From contig JBJMKX010000164.1 of assembly GCA_045805605.1 (NCBI GenBank), positions 1 through 37,340 of the forward strand: a DNA stretch of 37,340 bases, read 5' to 3'. This DNA comes from DATBDE01 sp045805605 (GTDB lineage Bacteria > Actinomycetota > Thermoleophilia > Solirubrobacterales > Solirubrobacteraceae). Under the pieces are notes generated by a model that saw nothing but the letters and a program-made list of their open reading frames with translations, was not told the origin of the DNA and ran no database searches. This document shows, one piece after another, positions 23,424 to 31,717 of the stretch (positions are counted from its first letter, which is position 1; every line of letters begins with the position of its first letter). A program made the translations under genes and the position numbers.

Positions 23424-23983
23424 GCCGCTCGCTCGCCGCCATCGAGAAGGAGATCCGCGCCCACGGCGGGTGCGGGTTCGAGCCGTGCGAGACCGCCAAG
23501 AACCCCGTGCCGGGCGAGGGCAACCCGCGCGCCGAGATCCTGTTCGTGGGCGAGGCGCCGGGCGCGCAGGAGGACGCCCAGGGCCGTCCGTTCGTGGGCC
23601 AGGCCGGCAAGCTGTTCGACCGCCTGCTGGGCGAGGCCGGCCTGGAGCGCGATGACGTCTACATCACCAACGTGCTCAAGCACCGCCCGCCCGGCAACCG
23701 CAACCCGCGCAAGTCCGAGGTCAAGCACGAGTGGCCCTGGCTCGAGGCGCAGATCGAGGCAATCGAGCCACGGCTCGTCGTCCCGCTCGGCCGGCACGCG
23801 CTCGATGCGCTCGCCCCCGGGCACAAGATCACCGAGGACCATGGGCGGGTGATCGTGTACGAGGGTCGTGAGCTCTACCCGCTGTTCCACCCGTCTGCGG
23901 GGCTGCGCGCGAGCGACGTGCGCGCGCTGCTGCGCGAGGACTTCGCGAACCTGCCGGTTCAACGCTCGGCGACGGCGCGCTGA
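23420..23983 (+). CDS. udg: Uracil-DNA glycosylase, family 4-like
   Basis: 187 residues. Uracil-binding motif A is GEAPGAQED (44-52), followed by GRPFVGQAGKLFDRLL, then ITNVLKHRPPGNRNP and the C-terminal motif HPSAG (157-161). These define family 4/5-type uracil glycosylases that excise uracil from DNA. Of the four Fe-S cysteines expected in family 4, only C18 and C23 (spaced Cx4C) remain. The second pair is replaced by H88 and by H103/E104 in VKHEWPWL. The cluster may be absent or have mixed ligands. The start overlaps the DUF72 stop; the 3' end overlaps the convergent phosphotransferase gene by 25 bases. Confidence 0.88.
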   Translation: MSRSLAAIEKEIRAHGGCGFEPCETAKNPVPGEGNPRAEILFVGEAPGAQEDAQGRPFVGQAGKLFDRLLGEAGLERDDVYITNVLKHRPPGNRNPRKSEVKHEWPWLEAQIEAIEPRLVVPLGRHALDALAPGHKITEDHGRVIVYEGRELYPLFHPSAGLRASDVRALLREDFANLPVQRSATAR

Positions 23984-24810
23984 AGCAGCCCCCGGTCGGC
24001 CGCATCCAGGCACGCCAGCTCCTCCTGCCCGCAGCCCCCGAGGACCGCGACCACGTCCCAGTACGGGTCGTACTCCGCCCGTCCGGCGACGCTGAGCCAG
24101 GCGGCCAGGAACCGGTCGGCCGCCGCCATGCCCAGCGACGAAACCAGGTTGCTGCGGCAGTGGCCGACGTCGACCGGCGGCGGGCCGATGCGCGCGCTGG
24201 CCCAGTCGACGATGCCGCTGATCGTCCCGCCTGCCCACAGCACGTTCCCGGGGTGGTAGTCGCGGTGCAGGATGCGCCGCTCGTCACTCGGCGTCGGGCC
24301 GTGGAAGATCTCGAAGGCGCGGCGCCAGAGCTGCGAGTCGTCGGGCGAATGCGTCGCGGTCAGGGCATAGGGCTCGTACGGCGGGAGCTCGGCGTCGACG
24401 GCGGCTGCATGCAGCTCGGGAAGGACGGCGGCCAGCCGCCGCAGGTAGGGGTCGACATCGGCGGGCTGCCAGACCAGCGAGCCGGGCAGCCGCGTCATCA
24501 GCAGCAGCGGGATCGCGTCGGTCTGCCCGAGCGCCACGAGGCCGGGCGTCGGCAGCGGCAGTGACGCGGCGCGCGTCAGCGCCGTCGCCTCGATGCGCGG
24601 GGCGTCGGGCTCCTCGGCGCGCCACTCCTCGTCCACGAACCGCCGCAGCACGAGCGGGTGGACGCGGCCGGCACGGTCGCGCACGTCGACCGCATGGACC
24701 GCCGAGGAGGTGCCGCCGACGAGGGGCCAGACGCGTACGACCGTCGCACCACGGCCGACTGCCTGGGCGCACCACTCGAGCGCCGCGCTCGGAGGCGCGC
24801 CGCGCAGCAA
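23959..24810 (-). CDS. APH-family phosphotransferase (kinase-like)
   Basis: 283 residues. The kinase-like fold is marked by PLVGGTSSAVHAVDV (nucleotide loop), LLMTRLPG hinge, the catalytic loop H182-RDYHPGNVLW (D184 catalytic, N189 metal) and the metal-binding IVDWAS (D202). This matches aminoglycoside phosphotransferase/choline-kinase family PF01636. The only start after the in-frame stop is TTG 24810. Most chromosomal actinobacterial members phosphorylate sugars or small metabolites, so drug resistance should not be assumed. The 3' end overlaps the glycosylase gene on the other strand. Confidence 0.85.
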   Translation of the reverse strand: MLRGAPPSAALEWCAQAVGRGATVVRVWPLVGGTSSAVHAVDVRDRAGRVHPLVLRRFVDEEWRAEEPDAPRIEATALTRAASLPLPTPGLVALGQTDAIPLLLMTRLPGSLVWQPADVDPYLRRLAAVLPELHAAAVDAELPPYEPYALTATHSPDDSQLWRRAFEIFHGPTPSDERRILHRDYHPGNVLWAGGTISGIVDWASARIGPPPVDVGHCRSNLVSSLGMAAADRFLAAWLSVAGRAEYDPYWDVVAVLGGCGQEELACLDAADRGLLQRAVAER

Positions 24811-24877
24811 CCTGTGCTGCTCGGGCGGAAGGACGAAACCGTGCGGAGGCTAGATCGGATGCACCGCCGATCCCACG

Positions 24878-25381
24878 TTACAGCGTGGTCTCGAGCTCGA
24901 TCGTGCCGCCCTCGAGGGCGCGGACGCGCGTCGGGCCGAGCCGCTCCGCCAGGCGGCGGAAGGGGCGGTTGCCGGCGCCGGTCTGGGCGACGAAGCGCTG
25001 CACGCCGTTCGCCCGGGCGCGCTCGGCCAACGCCTCCATGAGCACGCGGCCGACCCCCTTGCCCTGGGCGTCGTCGGCGACGACGATCGCGACCTCGGCT
25101 TCGGGCGAATGCGGCGCCAGCCGGATGTAGCGGGCGATTCCCAGCCCGGTGCTCCCGTCCTCGGCCAGCGCGCCGACGGCCTCGTGCTCGTCATGGTCGA
25201 CGTTGACGAAGAAGTCGAGCTCCTCGTCGCGCAACCGTTTGGTCACGCGGAAGAAGCGCTGGTAGCGGCTGCGCTCGCTCAGTCGTTGGAAGCCCTCCTC
25301 GAGCAGGTGGCGGTCGCTGACGGCGACGGGGCGGACGATGATCGGCGTGCCGTCCTTGAGGGTGGCGGACCCGACGGCCAT
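24878..25381 (-). CDS. GNAT-family N-acetyltransferase
   Basis: 167 residues. IIVRPVAVSDRHLLEEGFQRLSERSRYQRFF (about residues 14-44, spanning helix 1) matches the GNAT domain seen at the C terminus of Pat/PatZ-type protein lysine acetyltransferases. EVAIVVADDAQGKGVGRVLM carries the acetyl-CoA pyrophosphate loop QGKGVG (106-111). It has only this catalytic domain, no cAMP- or ADP-forming domain. ATG 25381 is chosen because homology starts there; upstream codons to 25513 look untranslated. Substrate may be protein lysines or a small amine. Confidence 0.82.
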   Translation of the reverse strand: MAVGSATLKDGTPIIVRPVAVSDRHLLEEGFQRLSERSRYQRFFRVTKRLRDEELDFFVNVDHDEHEAVGALAEDGSTGLGIARYIRLAPHSPEAEVAIVVADDAQGKGVGRVLMEALAERARANGVQRFVAQTGAGNRPFRRLAERLGPTRVRALEGGTIELETTL

Positions 25382-25541
25382 GGACGCTTGTGCTTGTACC
25401 CAGCGCGCGGCTCGTCCCACACAAGCGGCGCGAAGCATCGCATCGGCGTCACCACGAGGCCCCGCTCCCGACGAGCCCGGCCCGGAGCGGATGGCGGCGC
25501 CGCGTCCCGGCACGCCGGTCGCGGCCTAGCATGCGCCGCGC

Positions 25542-27227
25542 ATGCTCGCTCGCTCCACCGCCCTCGAGGCGCTGACCTCGCACCCGTTCGACGTCGTCGT
25601 GATCGGCGGCGGGATCACCGGCGCCGGGTGCGCGCTGGACGCCGCCAGCCGTGGCTTCTCCGTTGCCCTCCTCGAGAAGCGTGACTTCGCCGCGGGTACG
25701 TCGTCGCGGTCGAGCAAGCTCGTCCACGGGGGGCTGCGCTACCTGCAGCAGTTCGACGTCGGGCTGGTGCGCGAGGCGCTGCTGGAGCGCCAGCTGCTCG
25801 TCGCGCTCGCCCCGCATCTCGTGCGCCCCCTGCCGATGGTGGTGCCGGCGTTCGAGGGCGCGCGGCTGGACCGCGTGGTGGGCGTCGGCCTGAACATGTA
25901 CGACGTCCTCTCGGTCGACAAGCTCCGGCGGCCGCGGGTCTTGCGCCGGCGCGGCAACGACGAGGGCGACGGGGAGGAGTGGAGCCCCGACCGCCACCGC
26001 ACGATCGACGGCGACGACGTGATCGAGCTGTTGCCCGCGCTGGCATCGCGCGAGCCGACCTCCGGCTACCTGTTCTACGACTGCCAGACCGACGACGCTC
26101 GCCTCGTGCTCACCGTGCTGGGCGAGGCGGAGCGCTTCGGCGCCGTGTGCGCGAACCGGCTCGAGGTGGTCGAGCTCGTCGACGAGGGCGTGTGCGCGCG
26201 CGACACCGAGACGGGCGGAGACCTCGTCGTCCGGGCCGACAACGTCATCAACGCCACCGGGGTGTGGGCCGACCGCATCGGGTCACGGGAGCTGCACGAC
26301 GAGGCCGAAGTGCCCGACATCCGGCCGAGCCGCGGCACGCACGTCACGCTCGCGGACGCCGACCTTCCCGTGCGGGCCGGGGCCATCGTGCCCGCCGGCG
26401 ACGGCCGCACGATCTTCGCGCTGCCGTGGCTCGGGCGCGCGCTGGTCGGCACCACCGACAACGACTACGAGGGCGACATCGACCACGTCCCCCCGGCCGA
26501 GGACGACGTCGCCTACCTGCTCGACGCGGTCAACGCCCACTTCGGCCTGGAGCTTGGCGTTGATGATCTCTGTGGGGCCTACGGCGGGGTACGGCCGCTG
26601 ATCTCCCACGGCGACCGCAAGAAGTCGGTCGACATCTCGCGCAAGGCGGAGCTCTATGAGACGTCGAGCGGCATGATCACCATCACCGGCGGCAAGCTCA
26701 CGACCTTCCGGCGCATGGCGCGCATGGCGGTGGACCGCGTGGTCGAGCGCGACGGGCGCGAGGCGCCGTCCCGCACGCATGAGATCCCGCTGGGGATGGC
26801 GATCGAGCCAGACGACCTGCCGCCCGTGGAGGGCGTGCCGGAGGAGTCCTATCGCGCGCTGGCCGCGCGCTACGGCTACGCGGCGCACGACGTCCTGGGC
26901 GTCGCGCGCGAGCGGGGAGAGCTGGCCCAGCCGCTGGTCGCTGGTCGCCCGGACCTGCTGGCCGAGGTCGCATTCGCGGCGCGGCGAGAGCAGGCGCGCA
27001 GCGTCGGCGACATCCTGCTGCGGCGCACGCGGCTGGGCTTGGTGGCGGCGACCGACCTGGTCGCCGGCGATGGCACGCCCACCGAGGCGGTCGATCGGGC
27101 CGCCCGGACGCTCGGATGGGAGCTGGGCTGGGACGAGGCGCGGGTGGCGATCGAGCGCGCCGCCTTCGCGGAGGAGGCGGCCGCCGAGGGGATCCTGGCC
27201 GGCGCGTCCATCGGCACGCGACCGTAA
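25542..27227 (+). CDS. glpD: Glycerol-3-phosphate dehydrogenase, FAD-dependent
   Basis: 561 residues, full length. The FAD-binding loop VVVIGGGITGAGCALDAA (21-27 core) is followed by the GlpD signature GTSSRSSKLVHGGLRYLQ. DPRP-like substrate-site stretches follow (RGTHVTL, LPWLGRALVGTTDNDYEG), then YGGVRPLI and ITGGKLTTFRRMA. The C-terminal helical cap domain ends LGWELGWDEARVAIE. It oxidises glycerol-3-phosphate to dihydroxyacetone phosphate, feeding electrons to quinones at the membrane. No glpF or glpK is adjacent. It is divergent from the GNAT gene with a 160-base gap. Confidence 0.95.
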   Translation: MLARSTALEALTSHPFDVVVIGGGITGAGCALDAASRGFSVALLEKRDFAAGTSSRSSKLVHGGLRYLQQFDVGLVREALLERQLLVALAPHLVRPLPMVVPAFEGARLDRVVGVGLNMYDVLSVDKLRRPRVLRRRGNDEGDGEEWSPDRHRTIDGDDVIELLPALASREPTSGYLFYDCQTDDARLVLTVLGEAERFGAVCANRLEVVELVDEGVCARDTETGGDLVVRADNVINATGVWADRIGSRELHDEAEVPDIRPSRGTHVTLADADLPVRAGAIVPAGDGRTIFALPWLGRALVGTTDNDYEGDIDHVPPAEDDVAYLLDAVNAHFGLELGVDDLCGAYGGVRPLISHGDRKKSVDISRKAELYETSSGMITITGGKLTTFRRMARMAVDRVVERDGREAPSRTHEIPLGMAIEPDDLPPVEGVPEESYRALAARYGYAAHDVLGVARERGELAQPLVAGRPDLLAEVAFAARREQARSVGDILLRRTRLGLVAATDLVAGDGTPTEAVDRAARTLGWELGWDEARVAIERAAFAEEAAAEGILAGASIGTRP

Positions 27228-27328
27228 CTTTCCGCCCTCGCGCGAGTTTCCAGAGCGGTCGAGCCGCGAGCCGCACAAAGTGGCCGGCGGGCGGCCGTGT
27301 TTGCGGATCCGAGGAGGACTCGAAAGCG

Positions 27329-28981
27329 TTGCCAATCGCACAATCCCGCCTCTCCTGGGTCGCCGCCTTCGTCGCGGCAGCAATCGCGCTGCTGGCCGCC
27401 GCCCCCGCCCGGGCCGCCTGGTTCCCAGGCGCGGTGGTCGACGGCCCCTCGCAGGACATCGTCGAGGTCGACGGGCTCGACCTGTCGCTCGACGGCAGCG
27501 GGGGGGTCGTCTACCTCCGCAAGGACGGGGGGGTCAACCACGTCTTCGTCTCCCAGTTCTACCTCGGCCAGTTCGGGCCCCCGCAGCGAGTCGACCCGGG
27601 GCTGACCGGGCCCTCGTCGAGCGCCCGCATCGCGGCCTCCGAGGACGGCCGCCTCGCCGTCGTCTTCGTCAACGGCGGCTCCCTCTTCGGCGTGGTCTCG
27701 TCCGACAAGACACAGCCCTTCACGATGCCGGTGCAGATCGAGGGCGGCACCCCGGCGTCGCCGATCACCAACCCGAGCCTCGACATGAGCGTGCACGGGG
27801 CCGCGTACGTCGCCTACACGACGCCGGGTGGCGGGGGCGGCGACGTCCACGTGGGTCGGATGGGCCCCTTCGACCAGAGCTTCAAGATCATCCCCGGAGC
27901 GCTCGACCAGGACTCCGGCCAGCAGGCCGGCACCGGCAACGGCCGGCCGAGCGTGGGCGTCGCGGCCGACGGCACGGCGATCGTGGCATGGGGCGAGGCC
28001 GGCGGCGTGCTCATGCGCCGGGTCGGGCGCACGGCCAGCTCGAGGAACCTGATCGGGGCGAGCGACTCGCCGCTGGACGGGCATGCGCCCGGGCCGGCGG
28101 ACTCGCCCATCGTCGCCCTACAGGACGACAGCTCCTACGGCGAGGTGGTGCTGCGCCAGAACTTCGACAACGGCGACGGTCACTCGGTGTCGCGGCTGAT
28201 CGGGCGCAACCTGGTGGCCGGCGACCTCGGCGCGGCCGAGGCGATCGACGGACTGGACTTCCCCGCGCCCGAGGGGGCGAACGACCCGGTGCTCGGCATG
28301 GACCAGCGCGGGCGCGGGTTGGCCTCGGGGTCGCGCGCGCTGTCGTTGACGCCCACGAATGCGCTCCTGCGCGACGGCTCGTTCGCCGGCGGGCAGCTCA
28401 TGGGCTCGCTGGTCAATGGCGGGACCGAGCCGAATACCGTGACCGCCGCCGGCCAGAACCTGACCGGCGTCGTGGCGTGGATGCAGGCCCCGACCCCGGC
28501 GCCCGACGGCATCGTGGTCGCCGGTCGCTTCGAGATCAACAACAGCTACGAGGACGAGTTCCAGCTCTCGCCCGGCGAATTCGGACCGGTGCCGGGAAAC
28601 GGCGGGCTGTTCGCCGCAAGCTCGCGCGCGGGCGACAGCATCGTTGCGTTCGCTCAGGGGCCGCCGAATGCCCGGCGCGTGGTGGCCTCGCTCTATGACC
28701 GCTTCCCGGGGCGTGCGAACCCGCGTACCCCCCGGGTCGTGCACACCCAGCAGCCGCTGTTGCGCTGGCTGCCCGCCACCGACGTCTTCGGCCTGCCGAC
28801 CTACCGGGTGGTCCTGGACGGCAGGCAGATCGGGGAGACGCAGAACACGTCGCTTCGCGTTCCCGACGCGCTGTCGGAGGGCAAGCACACCTGGCGGGTG
28901 GACACCATCGATAGGAACGGCCAGAAGCGAGCCGGCCGCAACCGGGGCCTGCGCGTCAAGACGACGCCGTCGGCGGCCTGA
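27329..28981 (+). CDS. Large exported protein with beta-propeller-like repeats, unknown
   Basis: 550 residues. TTG 27329 is taken as start because a strong ribosome site GAGGAGG (27311-27317) precedes it and a signal peptide begins directly (WVAAFVAAAIALLAAAPARA). The body has repeated strand units such as GGVVYLRKDGGVNHVFVS, ARIAASEDGRLAVVFVNGG, PSVGVAADGTAIVAWGE and TGVVAWMQAP, spaced like blades of a beta-propeller. The last ~85 residues resemble a fibronectin type III domain (PLLRWLPATDVFGLPTYRVV). No enzyme motif is seen. It precedes folP by two bases, so they may share a transcript. Confidence 0.75.
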   Translation: MPIAQSRLSWVAAFVAAAIALLAAAPARAAWFPGAVVDGPSQDIVEVDGLDLSLDGSGGVVYLRKDGGVNHVFVSQFYLGQFGPPQRVDPGLTGPSSSARIAASEDGRLAVVFVNGGSLFGVVSSDKTQPFTMPVQIEGGTPASPITNPSLDMSVHGAAYVAYTTPGGGGGDVHVGRMGPFDQSFKIIPGALDQDSGQQAGTGNGRPSVGVAADGTAIVAWGEAGGVLMRRVGRTASSRNLIGASDSPLDGHAPGPADSPIVALQDDSSYGEVVLRQNFDNGDGHSVSRLIGRNLVAGDLGAAEAIDGLDFPAPEGANDPVLGMDQRGRGLASGSRALSLTPTNALLRDGSFAGGQLMGSLVNGGTEPNTVTAAGQNLTGVVAWMQAPTPAPDGIVVAGRFEINNSYEDEFQLSPGEFGPVPGNGGLFAASSRAGDSIVAFAQGPPNARRVVASLYDRFPGRANPRTPRVVHTQQPLLRWLPATDVFGLPTYRVVLDGRQIGETQNTSLRVPDALSEGKHTWRVDTIDRNGQKRAGRNRGLRVKTTPSAA

Positions 28982-28983
28982 TC

Positions 28984-29895
28984 GTGGCCCCCGGCGCGAG
29001 CGTCGAGCTCCGGGCCGGGGAGCGCGTCCTTCAGCTGGGATCTCGGCCGCTGCTCATGGGCGTGGTCAACGCGTCGCCCGATTCGTTCTCGGACGGCGGG
29101 CGGTGGCCGACCATGGACGATCAAGTCGCTCTGGCGCGTGACCTGGCGGCGGCGGGGGCCGATGCACTGGACGTCGGCGGCGAGTCGGGCGTCACCAATG
29201 CTCCGCCGGTCGATCCCGAGGTCGAGATCGAGCGGGTGGTTCCGCTGATCTCGCGGATCGTCGACGAGCTCCCCGACGTGCTGGTGTCGGTCGACACCTA
29301 CAAGCCCGTCGTGGCACGGGCCGCGGTCGCGGCGGGCGCCTCGCTCGTCAACGACGTCAGCGGACTGCGCGACCCCGGCGTGGCCGAGGTCTGCGCGGCG
29401 AGCGGCGCTGCGCTCGTGATCGTGCACACCCGCGCGGCGCCGAAGGAGAAGCTGCTCGATCGGCGCTGGGACGGGCGGGTCGTGGACGACGCGCACGCGT
29501 TCTTCGAGGAGCGGATCGCTCTGGCGGGCGCGCGGGGCGTCGCACGCGAGCAGGTCGTGCTCGACCCGGGTCCCGACCTCGGCAAGACGCCGGCCCAGAC
29601 GGTCGAGGCGCTGCGATCGCTCGACGCCTACCACGCGTTCGGGCGCCCGCTGCTGCTGGCGATCTCGCGCAAGGACTTCCTCGGCGTCGTCACCGGGCGG
29701 CCGCCCGCGCAGCGCGATGCGGCGACGCTTGCCGCCCTTTCCTGGGGAGTGGATGTCGGCGCGCACATCTTCCGCGTGCACGATGTGGCGGCCGCGGCCG
29801 ACTTCGTCGCGGTGCGATCGGTCCTGCGCGAGGAGGCGTCGCTGCCGCCCGGCGCGCGGCTTGCAGACAAGCTGCGCCGCGAGTCGGCGCGGTAG
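28984..29895 (+). CDS. folP: Dihydropteroate synthase-like protein, atypical substrate loops
   Basis: 303 residues with the DHPS TIM-barrel order. MGVVNASPDSFSDGG (25-39) is followed by ALDVGGES, then VSVDTYKP, LVNDVSGLRD, VVLDPGPDLGKT, ISRKDFLG (K230) and HIFRVHD (R264). DHPS joins pterin pyrophosphate to p-aminobenzoate in folate synthesis. Two usually invariant segments differ. The pABA/sulfonamide loop after GGES reads GVTNAPPV instead of the TRPGA type. The MHMRG-type segment reads VHTRAAPK. It could be a functional variant or a paralog for another reaction. The start is GTG 28984. Confidence 0.8.
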   Translation: MAPGASVELRAGERVLQLGSRPLLMGVVNASPDSFSDGGRWPTMDDQVALARDLAAAGADALDVGGESGVTNAPPVDPEVEIERVVPLISRIVDELPDVLVSVDTYKPVVARAAVAAGASLVNDVSGLRDPGVAEVCAASGAALVIVHTRAAPKEKLLDRRWDGRVVDDAHAFFEERIALAGARGVAREQVVLDPGPDLGKTPAQTVEALRSLDAYHAFGRPLLLAISRKDFLGVVTGRPPAQRDAATLAALSWGVDVGAHIFRVHDVAAAADFVAVRSVLREEASLPPGARLADKLRRESAR

Positions 29896-29976
29896 CCTGA
29901 GCGCCCTGATCGGGTCGCCGGCCGCTGGCGCAACGCGGCTGGAGCCGACCGACCGACGACGCACAAGGAGGAACCC

Positions 29977-31686
29977 ATGTCCGTGCTTGACCGTTCCGCG
30001 CTGGAGGCCAGCCCGCTCGCCGACCTGCACGCCATTGGCTCGGAGCTGGGGATCGACGGGTTCCGCCGGCTCCGCCGCGAGGCGCTGATCGACGCAATCC
30101 TCGAGCGCCAGGGACTCGGCGGCGCGGCACCGTCCGAACCCGGCGCGGAAGTTGCGGCGACATCGCGGGAGGCGGAGGGCGAGGCGGAGTCGGGCGAGAC
30201 TCCGCCCGAACCCGCACCGGAAGTCGCGGCGACCTCGGTTGAGACCGAGGGCGAGGCAGAGTCCGGCGCGGAGGCAGAGACGCCCGCGCGCAGGCGGCGA
30301 CGGCGCGGCGGGCGGCGCCGTCGCGGGGATGGCGACGACGGCGACGATCGCGAGCGCGGCGAGCAGCGTGGTCGAGAGGCGGGTGTGCCCGAGGAGGGTG
30401 TCCCCGAGGAGAGTGTCGGCGAGGAGGGTGTCCGCCAGGAGAGTGTCAGCGCGGCGGGCGGCGGTGAGGCGGGTGGCCGCGAGGCGGACGGCCGTGAGGC
30501 GGGTGGACCCGAGGCGGACGTGCGCGACCAAGGTGGCCGCGAGGCTGCGGTCGCCGAGGCTTCGCCCGCCGACGAGGAGCGCGAGGAGGCGCAGGTCGTC
30601 GAGGGCACGGTGGAGCTGCTGGGCGGCGGCTCGGGGTTCGTGCGGGTCTCGCCGCCAGAACCGTCCGACGACGACGTCTACATCTCGGCGGCGCAGGTCC
30701 GACGTTGCGAGCTCGTCTCCGGCGACGTCATCGCCGGCCCGGTGCGGCCGCCGCGGCGGTCCGAGCGCTATCCGTCCCTCGTCCGGGTCGACACCATCAA
30801 CGGCACGCCGGCCGACGAGGTCACGGCCGGGACGCGCTACGAGGACATGCCGAGTGCGTTCCCGATCGAGCGGCTCGCGCTGGGCGGCGACGACCCGACC
30901 GTGCGCGCGATCGAGTGGTTGACGCCGTTCGGCAAGGGCTCGCGGGTTGCGATCACCGGCCCGGCGCGTGCGGGCAAGACCGAGGCGCTGCGCCGCATTG
31001 CCGTGGCGCTGGCCGCGCAGGCCGGCGGAGGGGTCGAGGGCTCCCGTGCCGGTTCCGGCGAGGGAACCGAGGATTCCGATGTCGTTTCAAGCGCCGGCGC
31101 CGAGTCCTCTGCCGCTTCCGGCGAGGGGACCGAGGACTCCGATGCCGTTTGGGGCGAGGGTGCCGAGTCCTCTCCTGCCGCTTCCGGTGCTGGCGTCGAG
31201 GCGGGCGACGGCGGTTCCGGCCTTGAGGTCCACCTCGTGCTTGCGGGCGTCCGCCCTGAGGAGGTCGCCGATTGGGAGGACGGCCCGGTGGCGCCGAGCG
31301 CGGCCACCGCCCTCGGCGCATCCCCCGACAGCCAGGGGCAGGCGATCGACCGCGTGGTCGAGCAGGCCCGCCGTGTGGCGGCTCGCGGCCGCGACGCCGT
31401 CGTCCTGGTTGACGGCCTCGACGGCCTGCACCCACCGGCGGCGCGCAAGGTGCTCGCATCGGCGCGCAACCTGGTTGAGGCCGGGTCGCTGACCATCGTC
31501 GCGACCGCCACGGCGCCGGTGGGTGGCGAGACGACCGTGATCGCGCTGAACCGCACGCTGACGTCGACGGGTCGCTTCCCCGCACTGGACCTCGCCGGCA
31601 GCGGCACGGTCCGGGCGGAGCTGCTGGTCGGGGAAGCGGGGGCGGCGGCGATCGCGAAGGCGCGGCTTGAAGCGCTGGAGGGGTGA
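29977..31686 (+). CDS. Divergent Rho paralog with degraded ATPase motifs
   Basis: 569 residues. N-terminal Rho-type helical domain (SPLADLHAIGSELGIDGFRR) is followed by an acidic/Arg-rich low-complexity region (about 50-205). A Rho cold-shock RNA-binding domain comes next (VVEGTVELLGGGSGFVRV, then DVYISAAQVRR, GDVIAGPVRPPR), then a linker DTINGTPADE. The ATPase core has a P-loop GPARAGKTE (328-336) and FGKGSRVAI. The catalytic DERPEE of Rho is AGVRPEE, the Q-loop LLDSITRLARAYN is LVDGLDGLHPPAAR, and R-loop residues differ. A 65-residue acidic insertion follows the P-loop. It has a strong ribosome site (AAGGAGGAA). True Rho must lie elsewhere; this is probably a non-translocating RNA-binding relative. 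Confidence 0.8.
   Translation: MSVLDRSALEASPLADLHAIGSELGIDGFRRLRREALIDAILERQGLGGAAPSEPGAEVAATSREAEGEAESGETPPEPAPEVAATSVETEGEAESGAEAETPARRRRRRGGRRRRGDGDDGDDRERGEQRGREAGVPEEGVPEESVGEEGVRQESVSAAGGGEAGGREADGREAGGPEADVRDQGGREAAVAEASPADEEREEAQVVEGTVELLGGGSGFVRVSPPEPSDDDVYISAAQVRRCELVSGDVIAGPVRPPRRSERYPSLVRVDTINGTPADEVTAGTRYEDMPSAFPIERLALGGDDPTVRAIEWLTPFGKGSRVAITGPARAGKTEALRRIAVALAAQAGGGVEGSRAGSGEGTEDSDVVSSAGAESSAASGEGTEDSDAVWGEGAESSPAASGAGVEAGDGGSGLEVHLVLAGVRPEEVADWEDGPVAPSAATALGASPDSQGQAIDRVVEQARRVAARGRDAVVLVDGLDGLHPPAARKVLASARNLVEAGSLTIVATATAPVGGETTVIALNRTLTSTGRFPALDLAGSGTVRAELLVGEAGAAAIAKARLEALEG
30376..30546 (+). repeat. 15-base-period degenerate repeat in the Rho-like gene
   Basis: Eleven or so five-residue units (EEGVP, EESVG, EEGVR, QESVS, then EAGGR, EADGR, EAGGP, EADVR) are encoded by units like GAGGAGGGTGTCCCC. 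The period is exactly five codons and the reading frame is kept throughout. Confidence 0.8.
31048..31182 (+). repeat. 66-base tandem duplication after the Rho-like P-loop
   Basis: Two 22-residue units, each SGEGTEDSD followed by AGAESS or EGAESS, are encoded by closely similar 66-base blocks. They lie within the acidic insertion just after the nucleotide-binding loop. Copy-number change here would stay in frame. Confidence 0.75.
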
Positions 31687-31717
31687 CGGCCCCGGGGGGC
31701 GACTGAGGAGGCCGTCA
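31684..31717. terminator. Inverted repeat joining two convergent stop codons
   Basis: TGACGGCC (31684-31691) pairs perfectly with GGCCGTCA (31710-31717). The outer three bases on each side are the stop codons of the Rho-like gene and of the convergent secreted-protein gene. The 18-base GC-rich loop and the lack of T-tracts make intrinsic termination uncertain. Confidence 0.4.

Noticed and set aside
23959..24810. Aminoglycoside resistance gene
   Set aside because: The APH fold is clear, but nothing links it to drug resistance: no mobile element or resistance neighbours, and most chromosomal members act on metabolites.
28801..30531. Minus-strand frame with pentapeptide-like ADTLL/GDTLL repeats
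   Set aside because: It is the antisense of the five-codon repeat in the Rho-like gene. The sense strand has the ribosome site and recognisable Rho domains, so the apparent pentapeptide-repeat protein is a by-product.
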